DNA of 64,000 bases from assembly GCF_002165305.2 (NCBI RefSeq), contig NZ_CP032286.1, forward strand, positions 1,116,001 through 1,180,000, in the 5' to 3' direction. The notes beneath the pieces were generated by a model. That model was not told the origin of the DNA and did not search any database. It was given only the letters and a program-made list of their open reading frames with translations. The position numbers and the translations under genes are program-made. Positions 27,297 through 35,782 of the stretch are shown here, piece after piece. Position 1 is the first letter of the stretch. Every line of letters starts with the position of its first letter. The DNA is from Acinetobacter sp. WCHA55. GTDB lineage: Bacteria; Pseudomonadota; Gammaproteobacteria; Pseudomonadales; Moraxellaceae.

Positions 27297-27370
27297 AGAG
27301 GATTGGTGTAATGGTAGCATGACGGTCTCCAAAACCGTTCGTCAAGGTTCGAATCCTTGATCCTCTGCCA
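27297..27370 (+). tRNA. tRNA-Trp (CCA), copy 1
   Basis: This 74-base tRNA has encoded CCA and the acceptor arm AGAGGAT / ATCCTCT. The anticodon loop CTCCAAA gives anticodon CCA. A1-U72 and discriminator G73 agree with bacterial tRNA-Trp identity. The D stem (GTGT / GCAT) is weak, with two G-U pairs. The body differs from the E. coli tRNA-Trp. Confidence 0.9.
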
Positions 27371-27403
27371 ACTTAAAGTCTAACGCAAAGTTAGCACCCT
27401 GAT

Positions 27404-27488
27404 GGGGACGTGGCGAAATTGGTAGACGCACTGGATTTAGGTTCCAGCGCCGCAAGGTGTGAGAGTTCGAGTCTCTCCGTCCCCACCA
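27404..27488 (+). tRNA. tRNA-Leu (UAG), copy 2
   Basis: Identical in sequence to the tRNA-Leu at 27177. A CTAAC / GTTAG hairpin (27380-27394) lies in the spacer before it. It is the last gene of the first triplet. Confidence 0.97.
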
Positions 27489-27497
27489 TCAGTAATG

Positions 27498-27525
27498 AAG
27501 CAAGGTATTAAGCCTTGCTTTTTTA
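27498..27525 (+). terminator. Terminator of tRNA triplet 1
   Basis: AAGCAAGG pairs with CCTTGCTT around a 7-base loop, followed by T residues. Confidence 0.9.
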
Positions 27526-27637
27526 TTGCCTAAAATTTAGTGAAGAGCTGAAAAGCCTTTTTATACAGATAGAGTATAAAAATAGATTCAACTGCCGATT
27601 TTATGACAGAAAAGCGGGTGATTGCTGATAAAAGCGC

Positions 27638-27664
27638 TTGTCATATAGTGTCTATCGCTATAAT
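27638..27664 (+). promoter_or_regulatory. Promoter of the second tRNA triplet
   Basis: TTGTCA and TATAAT are separated by 15 bases and lie 14 bases before the tRNA. The layout equals the first copy with a different spacer, which suggests that the two elements are under selection. Confidence 0.7.
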
Positions 27665-27677
27665 ATACACAGCCATT

Positions 27678-27762
27678 GGGGACGTGGCGAAATTGGTAGA
27701 CGCACTGGATTTAGGTTCCAGCGCCGCAAGGTGTGAGAGTTCGAGTCTCTCCGTCCCCACCA
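27678..27762 (+). tRNA. tRNA-Leu (UAG), copy 3
   Basis: Identical to the gene at 27177: anticodon TAG, long variable arm, encoded CCA. Confidence 0.97.
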
Positions 27763-27797
27763 TAAATCATTTGAATTAAGATGATTTATAAGGCCAT

Positions 27798-27871
27798 AGA
27801 GGATTGGTGTAATGGTAGCATGACGGTCTCCAAAACCGTTCGTCAAGGTTCGAATCCTTGATCCTCTGCCA
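27798..27871 (+). tRNA. tRNA-Trp (CCA), copy 2
   Basis: Identical to the gene at 27297: anticodon CCA, discriminator G, encoded CCA end. Confidence 0.9.
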
Positions 27872-27904
27872 ACTTAAAGTCTAACGCAAAGTTAGCACCC
27901 TGAT

Positions 27905-27989
27905 GGGGACGTGGCGAAATTGGTAGACGCACTGGATTTAGGTTCCAGCGCCGCAAGGTGTGAGAGTTCGAGTCTCTCCGTCCCCACCA
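27905..27989 (+). tRNA. tRNA-Leu (UAG), copy 4
   Basis: Identical to the gene at 27177. It closes the second triplet. Confidence 0.97.
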
Positions 27990-27998
27990 TCAGTAATG

Positions 27999-28026
27999 AA
28001 GCAAGGTATTAAGCCTTGCTTTTTTA
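27999..28026 (+). terminator. Terminator of tRNA triplet 2
   Basis: Same hairpin and T run as at 27498. Confidence 0.9.
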
Positions 28027-28054
28027 TTGCCTAAAATTTAATAGATGATTCATA

Positions 28055-28080
28055 TAAAAAAAGCCCCTTTAAGGGGCTAA
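28055..28080 (-). terminator. Terminator after the 67-aa minus-strand gene
   Basis: AGCCCCTT pairs with AAGGGGCT. On the minus strand it is followed by seven T, 38 bases past the stop of the 67-aa gene. Confidence 0.88.
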
Positions 28081-28117
28081 ATTTTGATTCATCACGCGAA
28101 GTAAGTGTGGAGCAATT

Positions 28118-28321
28118 TTAGGCTTTCAAATGGTCTTCGAATTCTTCACCGAGCTGCATGGCTAAGTTATTGCCCGCGAGGTCACAAGTCACAAGTCCAT
28201 ATTCTTTCTTAAAGCTAAAAGTAAAGCCACGGTTGTCTGCTAAGGTTTTGACTGAATAACCTAATTTCTCTAACCAAATACGGAAGGCGATGAGATTTTT
28301 TGCTTTCACTACTTTTTTCAC
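28118..28321 (-). CDS. Small conserved-looking protein of unknown function, 67 aa
   Basis: I do not recognise this protein. It has a basic start (MKKVVKAK), a short helical segment (LIAFRIWLEKLGY), then a probable beta part with paired aromatic residues (FTFSFKKEY) and an acidic C-terminal helix. The gene is supported by a GTG start with an AGGA site about 8 bases before it and by a proper terminator after the stop. No membrane segment or signal peptide is seen. It is isolated between the tRNA cluster and a gene-free stretch. Confidence 0.65.
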   Translation of the reverse strand: MKKVVKAKNLIAFRIWLEKLGYSVKTLADNRGFTFSFKKEYGLVTCDLAGNNLAMQLGEEFEDHLKA

Positions 28322-28817
28322 GAGGATATTCCTTTTTCACTGATAAATTATTAATAGGGATATTTCACGCTTTTTTAAAGGGGGTTTTTTATATATTTTT
28401 ATTTTTGTCTCTTTTTAAAGCAATTTAAACGAAGATGAAAGCGTGTAGAAAGCATAAGCGAGAGTATTTTATTGTTTAAAATAATTTTATCATGATGAAA
28501 AATAATAATATTTTGAGGTGAGTTTTAATACTTTAGAATTAAGTGCCTTCGTTGTGGAGAAATATTTTGTAGTAAATAGAAATGTAATGATTTTTTTCAG
28601 AGTCTGGGTGCTTTGAGGCAGTCTTACCATCTAGCCTCGCTCGTGATTATTCTATTCTGGCATCGTGTGGGTTTAACTGCATTGGTTGAAATTTGGAGAG
28701 CTTAAACGCTAAGTGTAGAAGCTCCAACTGATCGTTTTAATTACCTCAAGTAAGAGAACATGTGGCATGAATGGGAGACTGCATTATTTAGCAGCCTCTA
28801 TAAAGGAAAGAGACCAA
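28322..28817. other. Gene-free region of about 500 bases
   Basis: No convincing gene, tRNA or strong hairpin is seen. The part from 28322 to 28580 is very AT-rich. It contains the upstream region of the 67-aa gene and the 3' flank of gloB, for which no clear terminator was found. Confidence 0.5.
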
Positions 28818-29549
28818 TTAAAACTGATCCTTCAGATCACGCAACCGTTTAAACTCTTCAACATTTTCTGTACGTAAAAAAGGATTGGTTTCGAGTTCGA
28901 TTTCAATACTGCTTGGAAGCGTACATTCACCCAAATAGCGCATGGTTTCCACACGGTCTAAACGTTCTTGAATGGCAATATTGTCTGGTTCAACATGGCT
29001 GGCAAACTTCGCGTTGGAAAGCGTGTATTCGTGCGTACAATAGACTTTGGTTTCGGCAGGCAAAGCCGCTAAACGGTTGAGCGAATGGTACATCTGCTCA
29101 TGTGTGCCCTCAAACACTCGCCCACAGCCCATTGCAAACAGGGTGTCACCGCAAAATAAAGTCTGGATGGATTCGATAAAGTACACAATATGGCCCAGTG
29201 TGTGGCCAGGAACGGCTAAAACGTCAACCTGTAAATCATGAAATGAGAAATATTCATCATCCATTAATGCATGGGTGATGAAAGGAATTTTTGATAATTC
29301 CTCACGTGGTCCATACACAGGAATATTTCGACTTGCAATCAGGTCAGCGACACCACCAATATGGTCTTTATGCCAATGAGTCAGCCAAATTTGAGCAATA
29401 CTTAGGCCATGTTCAGTGCAATAGTTTTCAACTAATCCTGCTTCAGTGGGGTCAACCACCACGACTTGCTTTGATGAGGTGTGTTCCAGCAGCCAAATAT
29501 AGTTTTGGAGTTGGTTTTTGACATCAATGATATGAACTTGATAAGTCAT
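28818..29549 (-). CDS. gloB: Hydroxyacylglutathione hydrolase (glyoxalase II)
   Basis: GloB hydrolyses S-lactoylglutathione to lactate and glutathione, the second step of methylglyoxal detoxification. The 243-residue metallo-beta-lactamase-fold enzyme has the binuclear metal motif THWHKDH near residue 57, a further ligand in VPGHTLGH near 115, the bridging Asp in LFCGDTLF near 139 and the late His in YCTHEYT near 174. The length is close to E. coli GloB (251). It is cytoplasmic and stands alone. Confidence 0.95.
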   Translation of the reverse strand: MTYQVHIIDVKNQLQNYIWLLEHTSSKQVVVVDPTEAGLVENYCTEHGLSIAQIWLTHWHKDHIGGVADLIASRNIPVYGPREELSKIPFITHALMDDEYFSFHDLQVDVLAVPGHTLGHIVYFIESIQTLFCGDTLFAMGCGRVFEGTHEQMYHSLNRLAALPAETKVYCTHEYTLSNAKFASHVEPDNIAIQERLDRVETMRYLGECTLPSSIEIELETNPFLRTENVEEFKRLRDLKDQF

Positions 29550-29700
29550 TTTTCTTCTTCAAAGAGCTGCATATATTCATTCTAATGTAGCGGGTACAAG
29601 CCCTGAATTCCAGTCATGAATTATGTATAGCGCATAGAGGATAGGTGTCTATTGTTCTGGACTTTTCTCTTTTTTGTCATATTGTGCTGTTATCTTAGCC

Positions 29701-29733
29701 ATAAAAAACCACGCTAAAAAGCGTGGTTTTTTA
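29701..29733 (-). terminator. Terminator after ahpC
   Basis: A 12-bp perfect stem (AAAAAACCACGC / GCGTGGTTTTTT) with a 6-base loop. On the minus strand it lies about 20 bases past the ahpC stop. Confidence 0.93.
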
Positions 29734-29753
29734 TGTGTTCAATCTAATTTAGA

Positions 29754-30317
29754 TTAGATTTTACCTACTAGGTCGATTGAAGGAGCAAGAGTTGCTTCGC
29801 CTTCTTTCCATTTAGCTGGGCAAACTTCACCTGGGTGAGCGTGAACGTATTGAGCTGCTTTAACTTTACGAAGTAATTCTTGAGCATCACGACCAATACC
29901 ACCAGCGTTGATTTCAACGATTTGGATTTTACCTTCTGGATCGATTACGAAAGTACCACGGTCAGCAAGACCAGCGGCTTCGATTAGAACGTCGAAGTTT
30001 TTAGAAAGAGTCCAAGTTGGGTCGCCGATTAATGGGTATTGGATTTTACCAATAACTTCAGAAGTGTCGTGCCAAGCTTTGTGAGTGAAGTGAGTGTCAG
30101 TAGAAACACCGTAGATTTCCACGCCTAATTTTTGGAATTCAGCGTAGTTGTCAGCAAGGTCACCAAGTTCAGTTGGGCAAACGAAAGTGAAGTCAGCTGG
30201 GTAGAAGAATACTACAGACCATTTGCCTTTAAGATCTGCTTCAGTTACGTCAACAAATTGACCGTTGTGATATGCAGTAGCTGCAAATGGTTTTACTTCA
30301 GTATTAATCAAGCTCAT
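29754..30317 (-). CDS. ahpC: Alkyl hydroperoxide reductase subunit C (2-Cys peroxiredoxin)
   Basis: AhpC reduces hydrogen peroxide and organic peroxides in the cytoplasm and is recharged by AhpF. The 187 residues equal the E. coli length. The peroxidatic cysteine is in FTFVCPTEL near residue 47 and the resolving cysteine in GEVCPAKW near residue 166. The frame opens four codons earlier, but a GGAG lies six bases before the second ATG (MSLINTEV), the standard start. Codon use is strongly biased, suggesting high expression. ahpF is not in the window. Confidence 0.97.
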   Translation of the reverse strand: MSLINTEVKPFAATAYHNGQFVDVTEADLKGKWSVVFFYPADFTFVCPTELGDLADNYAEFQKLGVEIYGVSTDTHFTHKAWHDTSEVIGKIQYPLIGDPTWTLSKNFDVLIEAAGLADRGTFVIDPEGKIQIVEINAGGIGRDAQELLRKVKAAQYVHAHPGEVCPAKWKEGEATLAPSIDLVGKI

Positions 30318-30329
30318 CATTGTCTCCAT

Positions 30330-30661
30330 GATTGGGGTTTGTATTTAATGTTGAATAGGGTATCGAAATTTTTGTTATTGCTGAAACAGTATTTTTACAT
30401 TACAAGAATCGGAAAAACCGAATCTTACTCCAGGCTATTTCAGCGAATGTGATCATTCTGTTCATTTAGCATGATAAATATGATGACTAAATGACAAAAT
30501 CATCTATTCCGCAACTCGTCTACAGACATGATGTCCCTAGGTTTAAAATTCAAGGGGATATTTGAAAAAAAGTTAAAATTAAAAAATTATGCTGTACTTT
30601 CGCTTCGCTGTATTACCACGTAAACTAAGCGATTGATGTTTTTGATGTAGGTGTTTTTTCT
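30330..30661. other. Divergent intergenic region between ahpC and hrpA
   Basis: These 332 bases must hold the ahpC (minus) and hrpA (plus) promoters. A small hairpin (ATCGG / CCGAT-like arms at about 30407-30425) is visible. No OxyR or other site could be assigned with confidence, and no gene is supported. Confidence 0.4.
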
Positions 30662-33600
30662 GTGCAGCGTCCTTTAAATATAGAGCAATTGGTGATGGTC
30701 AAAGACCGTCATCGTTTAAACCGACTCAAAAAAGGAAAAGATGCCAATGAAAAGCAATATCAAGCATTATTTGAACAGTCGCATTTAAAAGTTCTAGAGC
30801 GTATTGAACGCATTCCAAATATTAAACTGAACCAAGACCTGCCTGTTACGCAGTATGCAGATAAATTAATTGGTGCCATTCAAGAGCACCAAGTGATTAT
30901 CGTTGCAGGGGAGACGGGTTCGGGTAAAACGACGCAGCTACCGCAAATTGCGATGTTGGCGGGTCGTGGTTTAACGGGTTTGATTGGTCATACACAGCCA
31001 CGTCGTTTGGCTGCGCGTAGTGTTTCACAGCGTATTGCGGAAGAAGTTGGTGAAAAACTTGGCGAGTCGATTTCCTTTAAAGTTCGTTTTAATGAACAAG
31101 GATCGCAGGACTCCATTGTCCGTTTAATGACCGATGGTATTTTGCTGGCAGAGTTAGCCAATGACCGCTATCTCAATAAGTACGACACTATTATTATTGA
31201 TGAAGCACATGAGCGTTCTCTCAATATCGACTTTATCATGGGGTATCTCAAACAGCTTTTGCCTCGCCGTAAAGATTTAAAAGTCATCATTACCTCCGCA
31301 ACTTTAGATGTAAACCGTTTTAGTCAGTACTTTAACAATGCGCCTATTTTTGAAGTAGAAGGTCGTAGTTTTCCAGTCGAGCTACGTTACCGTCCTGTGT
31401 CTGAAATGAGCATTGGCGGTAGTGATGATGATGAGTTTGATGACTTTGAAGAAAACCTACCTCGTGCTGTCGTACAAGCTGTGGAGGAGTGTTTTCGGGA
31501 TGCACAAGAAAAAGGCCATCCTGAACATGCAGATACTCTTATTTTTGCCAGTACCGAACAAGAGATTCGTGAGCTACAAGAAACTTTGCAAAAGCATGGG
31601 CCGCGGCATACAGAAATTTTACCTTTATATGCGCGTTTGGCCTTGGCTGAGCAACAAAAAATCTTTAATCCTTCGGGTGGCGGGCGACGCATTATTATCG
31701 CCACCAACGTTGCAGAAACAGCGTTGACTGTACCGAATATTCGTTATGTGATTGACAGTGGTTTTGCGCGTATTTCTCGCTATAACTATCGTTCACGTGT
31801 ACAGCGTTTACCGATTGAAGCTGTTTCGCAAGCAGCGGCAAATCAGCGTAAAGGTCGTTGTGGACGTATTGCCCCAGGTGTATGTATTCGTTTGTATTCT
31901 GAGGAAGATTTTCAAAGTCGCCCAGAGTTTACCGAACCAGAAATTAAGCGAACGAACTTAGCTTCGGTTATTTTACAGATGCAAAGTTTAGGGCTGGGTG
32001 CGTTAGAAGATTTTGATTTCATTGAGCCGCCAGATCATCGTTTAGTTAACGATGGCCGTAAGTTGTTGGTTGAACTTGGGGCAATGACTGAGAAAGGTAA
32101 AGCCCCTGTTTTACAAAGAGAGGTTAGGGGAGATTTAACAGAATCGAGTCAGGCTAATGAAGAAAAATCAAATACAAATCTTCCTAAATCCTCCTTTAAT
32201 AAAGGAGGACTTCTAAGTAGCGGATTAACCAAGATCGGTCAACAGATGGCCAAAATGCCAATTGACCCACGTTTGGCCCGTATGATTTTAGGCGGAGCAC
32301 ATTTTGGTGTGTTGAATGAAGTCTTGGTGATCGTTGCCGCTTTGGCCGTACAAGACCCTCGTGAACGCCCTGCGGATAAACAAATGCAGGCGGATCAGAA
32401 ACATGCTTTGTTCCGTGAAGCTGACTCTGACTTTTTGTTTTATCTTAAACTTTGGGAAGCACTGGTTGCCAACCGAGACATGAGTGAAAACAAACGTCGT
32501 ACTTTTGCGCGTAATCACTTTCTAAGCTGGTTGCGTTTACGTGAGTGGAAGAAAACTCATGAGCAATTGGTTGATTTGGCAAAGGGCTTAAAGCTGTCTT
32601 TTAATGAGAAAAAAGCCAATTATGAAAATTTACACCGTGCGCTTTTAACAGGTCTGCTGTCTTTTATTGCCAATAAAACCGATGAACGTAATGTGTTTAT
32701 GGCGGTGCGTCAGCAAAAGGCCCGCATTTTTCCAGCATCTACCTTGCACAAAACCAATACGCCTTGGGTCATGGCTTTTGAGATGGTGGAAACCTCACAG
32801 GTCTATATTCGGACACTGGCAAAAATTGAACCTGAGTGGATTTTGCTTGCGGCAGGTGATTTGCTGAAGCACCACTATTTTGAGCCGCACTGGTCGAAAA
32901 AAGCCGGCGTGGTTAATGCCTATGACCAAATTTCACTATTTGGCTTAATTATTGAACCAAAACGTCAGATCAACTATGAAAAAGTCGATCATGTTGCAGC
33001 GCATGAAATTTTCCTTCGAGATGCACTGACGACAGGACACTTGGGCATTACGCCACCATTTTTAAAACACAACTTGCTTAAACTTGAAGAGGTAGAGCGG
33101 GTCGAAGATAAGCTACGTCGCCGTGATTTGGTGGTGGATGAAGAAACCATTTACCAGTTTTATGCGGCTAAAGTTCCTGAAGAGGTGGCAAGTCGTCGTA
33201 GTTTTGAAGACTGGCGCGCAACGGTTGAACCACAAAACCCACGCTATTTATTTATTGATGATGATTCGCTGTGGATGAATGACCGTCCAACCACACAGCA
33301 ATTTCCCGATTTTTTACGTAATGGTGAACTGCGCTTTGCGGCCAGTTACCGTTTTGATCCAAGCCATGACGAAGATGGTGCAACGGTGAAAATCCCGTTG
33401 CAAGCCTTGCCACAGGTGGATGAAAACTTGTGGTCGTGGGGCATACCTGGCTGGCGTCAGGACTTAATGGAAGCCTTACTCAAAGCACTACCTAAAGATA
33501 AACGTCGTCACTTGGTGCCTATCCCTGATACGGCTGCAAAGTTAATGGCGAAAGTGGATGCCATGCATTTGCAACAACATATTTTTAGTTTCTTAGCCTT

Positions 33601-34633
33601 CCAGTTACGTGGAGAACAAATTACTGAAAAAGACTTTAGTTTTGAGCGGGTTGAACAGTATTTGTTGCCACTGATTAAAGTCATTGACGACAAAGGCCGT
33701 GTGATTGAACAAGGTCGTGATTTAGCTGAGTTAAAAGCGCGCTGCCGAACGGAAACCCATAGCCCAGTCAAACAACTCAAAGGAGAGTTCCAAACTTTCC
33801 CTGAAAGTTTTGTGTTTGAAGCGTCCCAAAAAGTGACGGGCGTGGTGGTGAAGCAGTATCAAGCTTTGGTTCCGACCAAGACATTTGCAGCATTGGAACA
33901 AAAGGATGAGTCTGGTGTCGTGATTCAGACTTTTAATGATCAAGCTGAAGCAACTAAACAGCACCGCGAGGGTGTACTTCGTTTGGTGCATATACAACTG
34001 GGAGATTTGGTCCGTCAGTTGAAAAAGCAAATTTCTAAACCGTTGGCATTGGCGTATTCACCTTTGGGTGATAAGGCACAACTAGAGCAAATGTTGGTTT
34101 ATGCCACACTACAAATGTCAATTCATGAACTGCCGGTCAATGCACAAGAGTTTGAAAGCTTAGTTGCAAATGTCAAAAAAACTTTTCTGACTCATGGGCA
34201 AAAAGCACTGGCAGATGTGACAGAGATCTATATCCAATGGCAGGATATACGTCGAAAGTTGTTGGTTTTAGATGATGCGGTGTTTGGAAAAAATATTGAT
34301 GATGTTGAAGATCAGCTAGATTTGATGTGCTTATCAAACTTTGTTTATGTGAAATCTTCCGATATTTGGCTTGAATTTCCTCGTTATTTGAAAGCATTGG
34401 TCTTGCGTTTGGAGCGCCTGCCCAATAACCTACAGAGGGATAATTCTGCCATTGATCAAGTTGACCCGTGGATGGAAAAATTATTTAAGTTTAAAAATGA
34501 CACTCGCCTTAAAGAATTGTATTTCATGGTTGAGGAGTTTCGGATTTCTTTATTCTCTCAACCGATGAAGACAAAGATGCCCATTTCTCCGACTCGCTTG
34601 CAAAAAGTATGGGAAAAGCTTGGAATCAGTTAA
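30662..34633 (+). CDS. hrpA: ATP-dependent RNA helicase HrpA (DEAH-box)
   Basis: This 1323-residue DEAH/RHA helicase matches HrpA (about 1300 aa in E. coli), which resolves stalled or collided ribosomes there. Walker A GETGSGKTT is near residue 83, DEAH near 180, SAT near 210, and QRKGRCGR (motif VI) near 400. Winged-helix, ratchet, OB-fold and the long C-terminal DUF3418 region follow. The start is GTG at 30662; no better-spaced ATG precedes the helicase core. Residues about 484-518, inside the winged-helix region, are a low-complexity insert encoded by a palindromic repeat (see the separate repeat entry). The gene is monocistronic, with a short gap to the KAS III gene. Confidence 0.96.
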   Translation: MQRPLNIEQLVMVKDRHRLNRLKKGKDANEKQYQALFEQSHLKVLERIERIPNIKLNQDLPVTQYADKLIGAIQEHQVIIVAGETGSGKTTQLPQIAMLAGRGLTGLIGHTQPRRLAARSVSQRIAEEVGEKLGESISFKVRFNEQGSQDSIVRLMTDGILLAELANDRYLNKYDTIIIDEAHERSLNIDFIMGYLKQLLPRRKDLKVIITSATLDVNRFSQYFNNAPIFEVEGRSFPVELRYRPVSEMSIGGSDDDEFDDFEENLPRAVVQAVEECFRDAQEKGHPEHADTLIFASTEQEIRELQETLQKHGPRHTEILPLYARLALAEQQKIFNPSGGGRRIIIATNVAETALTVPNIRYVIDSGFARISRYNYRSRVQRLPIEAVSQAAANQRKGRCGRIAPGVCIRLYSEEDFQSRPEFTEPEIKRTNLASVILQMQSLGLGALEDFDFIEPPDHRLVNDGRKLLVELGAMTEKGKAPVLQREVRGDLTESSQANEEKSNTNLPKSSFNKGGLLSSGLTKIGQQMAKMPIDPRLARMILGGAHFGVLNEVLVIVAALAVQDPRERPADKQMQADQKHALFREADSDFLFYLKLWEALVANRDMSENKRRTFARNHFLSWLRLREWKKTHEQLVDLAKGLKLSFNEKKANYENLHRALLTGLLSFIANKTDERNVFMAVRQQKARIFPASTLHKTNTPWVMAFEMVETSQVYIRTLAKIEPEWILLAAGDLLKHHYFEPHWSKKAGVVNAYDQISLFGLIIEPKRQINYEKVDHVAAHEIFLRDALTTGHLGITPPFLKHNLLKLEEVERVEDKLRRRDLVVDEETIYQFYAAKVPEEVASRRSFEDWRATVEPQNPRYLFIDDDSLWMNDRPTTQQFPDFLRNGELRFAASYRFDPSHDEDGATVKIPLQALPQVDENLWSWGIPGWRQDLMEALLKALPKDKRRHLVPIPDTAAKLMAKVDAMHLQQHIFSFLAFQLRGEQITEKDFSFERVEQYLLPLIKVIDDKGRVIEQGRDLAELKARCRTETHSPVKQLKGEFQTFPESFVFEASQKVTGVVVKQYQALVPTKTFAALEQKDESGVVIQTFNDQAEATKQHREGVLRLVHIQLGDLVRQLKKQISKPLALAYSPLGDKAQLEQMLVYATLQMSIHELPVNAQEFESLVANVKKTFLTHGQKALADVTEIYIQWQDIRRKLLVLDDAVFGKNIDDVEDQLDLMCLSNFVYVKSSDIWLEFPRYLKALVLRLERLPNNLQRDNSAIDQVDPWMEKLFKFKNDTRLKELYFMVEEFRISLFSQPMKTKMPISPTRLQKVWEKLGIS
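32112..32216 (+). repeat. Palindromic repeat element inserted in frame within hrpA
   Basis: This segment includes a perfect inverted repeat (TCCTCCTTTA / TAAAGGAGGA, 32189-32209, one central base) and an outer imperfect pair (TTAGGGGAGATTT with AAATCTTCCTAAA). It resembles the short CCTCC/GGAGG palindromes scattered between genes in Acinetobacter. It adds about 35 codons (ESSQANEEKSNTN core) without breaking the frame. Confidence 0.7.
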
Positions 34634-34663
34634 GATATAGGTAATTTAAAGAAGGAGTTTTAC

Positions 34664-35776
34664 ATGGGCATCCGCATTACAGGTACGGGTCTTTATCATC
34701 CTGAAGACATCATTACCAATGAAGAGTTAGTTGAAAGTTTAAATGCTTATGTGGAACAGTATAACCTAGACAATGCGGACAAAATTACTTCGGGCGAATT
34801 GGAAGCCCGTCGTGGGTCAAGCGCAGAGTTCATTGAAAAAGCATCTGGTGTAAAACGTCGTTATGTGGTTGAGAAGACAGGGATCTTAGATCCGAAGCGT
34901 TTACGTCCATTGTTGCATGAGCGTTCAAATGATGAACTCTCGATTCAAGCCGAATGGGGCGTGATCGCAGCGAAACAAGCGATGGAAAATGCGGGCGTGA
35001 CTGCAGAAGATATCGATGTCGTAATTTTATCGTGTTCTAATTTACAGCGTGCTTATCCTGCTGTGGCAATTGAAATCCAAACAGCACTTGGTATTCAAGG
35101 CTATGCATACGACATGAACGTGGCATGTTCGGCAGCAACTTTTGGCATTAAACAAGCCTATGATGCAATCAAAGCAGGCGGACGCCGTGTATTATTGGTA
35201 AATGTTGAAATCACCTCTGGTCATACCGACTACCGTTCACGGGACTGCCATTTTATCTTTGGTGATGTGGCAACAGCTTCAATCATTGAAGAAACCGACA
35301 GCAAAACGGGTTTTGAAATTGAAGACATTAACTTATTCACACAGTTTTCAAACAACATCCGCAATAACTTTGGTTTCCTAAACTTAAGTGAAGTGGATGC
35401 AGACATTGAAAACAATCGTTTCGCTCAAGACGGTCGTAAAGTGTTCAAAGAAGTTTGTCCGCTGGTTGCCAAAATGATTACATCGCAACTTGAGAAAAAC
35501 AACATTGCACCGACCGATGTGAAGCGTTTCTGGTTACACCAAGCTAATGCCAGCATGAATGAACTGATTCTGAAATTGGTCGTAGGCAAAGAAAATGCTC
35601 AGCCTGATTTGGTACCGATCATTTTAGATGAATTTGCAAATACCTCTTCAGCAGGTGTCATCATTGCGTTGCATCGTACAGCAGACCAAGTCAATGACGG
35701 TGAATACGGTGTGTTGTGTTCATTTGGTGCAGGTTACTCTGTTGGTGCTGTACTTGTGAAAAAACACGTCGCATAA
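34664..35776 (+). CDS. 3-oxoacyl-ACP synthase III-like enzyme (FabH family)
   Basis: This 370-residue thiolase-fold synthase has the complete FabH triad: Cys155 in [10 protein letters not shown], His292 in [10 protein letters not shown] and Asn near 326 in NTSSAG. It is longer than housekeeping FabH (about 320) because of an insertion near residues 30-90. It resembles the Pseudomonas PA3286 group, which condenses medium-chain acyl-CoA with malonyl-ACP, but that specificity is inferred. An AAGGAG ribosome-binding site precedes the ATG. An acyltransferase gene follows after 6 bases, so the two probably work on the same acyl products. Confidence 0.88.
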   Translation: MGIRITGTGLYHPEDIITNEELVESLNAYVEQYNLDNADKITSGELEARRGSSAEFIEKASGVKRRYVVEKTGILDPKRLRPLLHERSNDELSIQAEWGVIAAKQAMENAGVTAEDIDVVILSCSNLQRAYPAVAIEIQTALGIQGYAYDMNVACSAATFGIKQAYDAIKAGGRRVLLVNVEITSGHTDYRSRDCHFIFGDVATASIIEETDSKTGFEIEDINLFTQFSNNIRNNFGFLNLSEVDADIENNRFAQDGRKVFKEVCPLVAKMITSQLEKNNIAPTDVKRFWLHQANASMNELILKLVVGKENAQPDLVPIILDEFANTSSAGVIIALHRTADQVNDGEYGVLCSFGAGYSVGAVLVKKHVA

Positions 35777-35782
35777 GACCAT

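Larger units (their letters stand above)
27163..27539 (+). repeat. Direct repeat unit, copy 1 (tRNA Leu-Trp-Leu plus terminator)
   Basis: This 377-base block is identical to 27664-28040, an offset of 501 bases. It holds three tRNA genes, two spacer hairpins and a terminator. Only the approximately 124 bases between the blocks are unique. Confidence 0.95.
27664..28040 (+). repeat. Direct repeat unit, copy 2
   Basis: Identical to 27163-27539 over 377 bases. Sequence identity stops abruptly at both ends, apart from the shared promoter boxes upstream. Confidence 0.95.

Noticed and set aside
27157..27345. A 62-aa minus-strand frame across the tRNA genes, repeated at 27658-27846
   Set aside because: It is antisense to tRNA-Leu and tRNA-Trp and is duplicated only because the tRNA block is duplicated. 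It is a well-known kind of false prediction.
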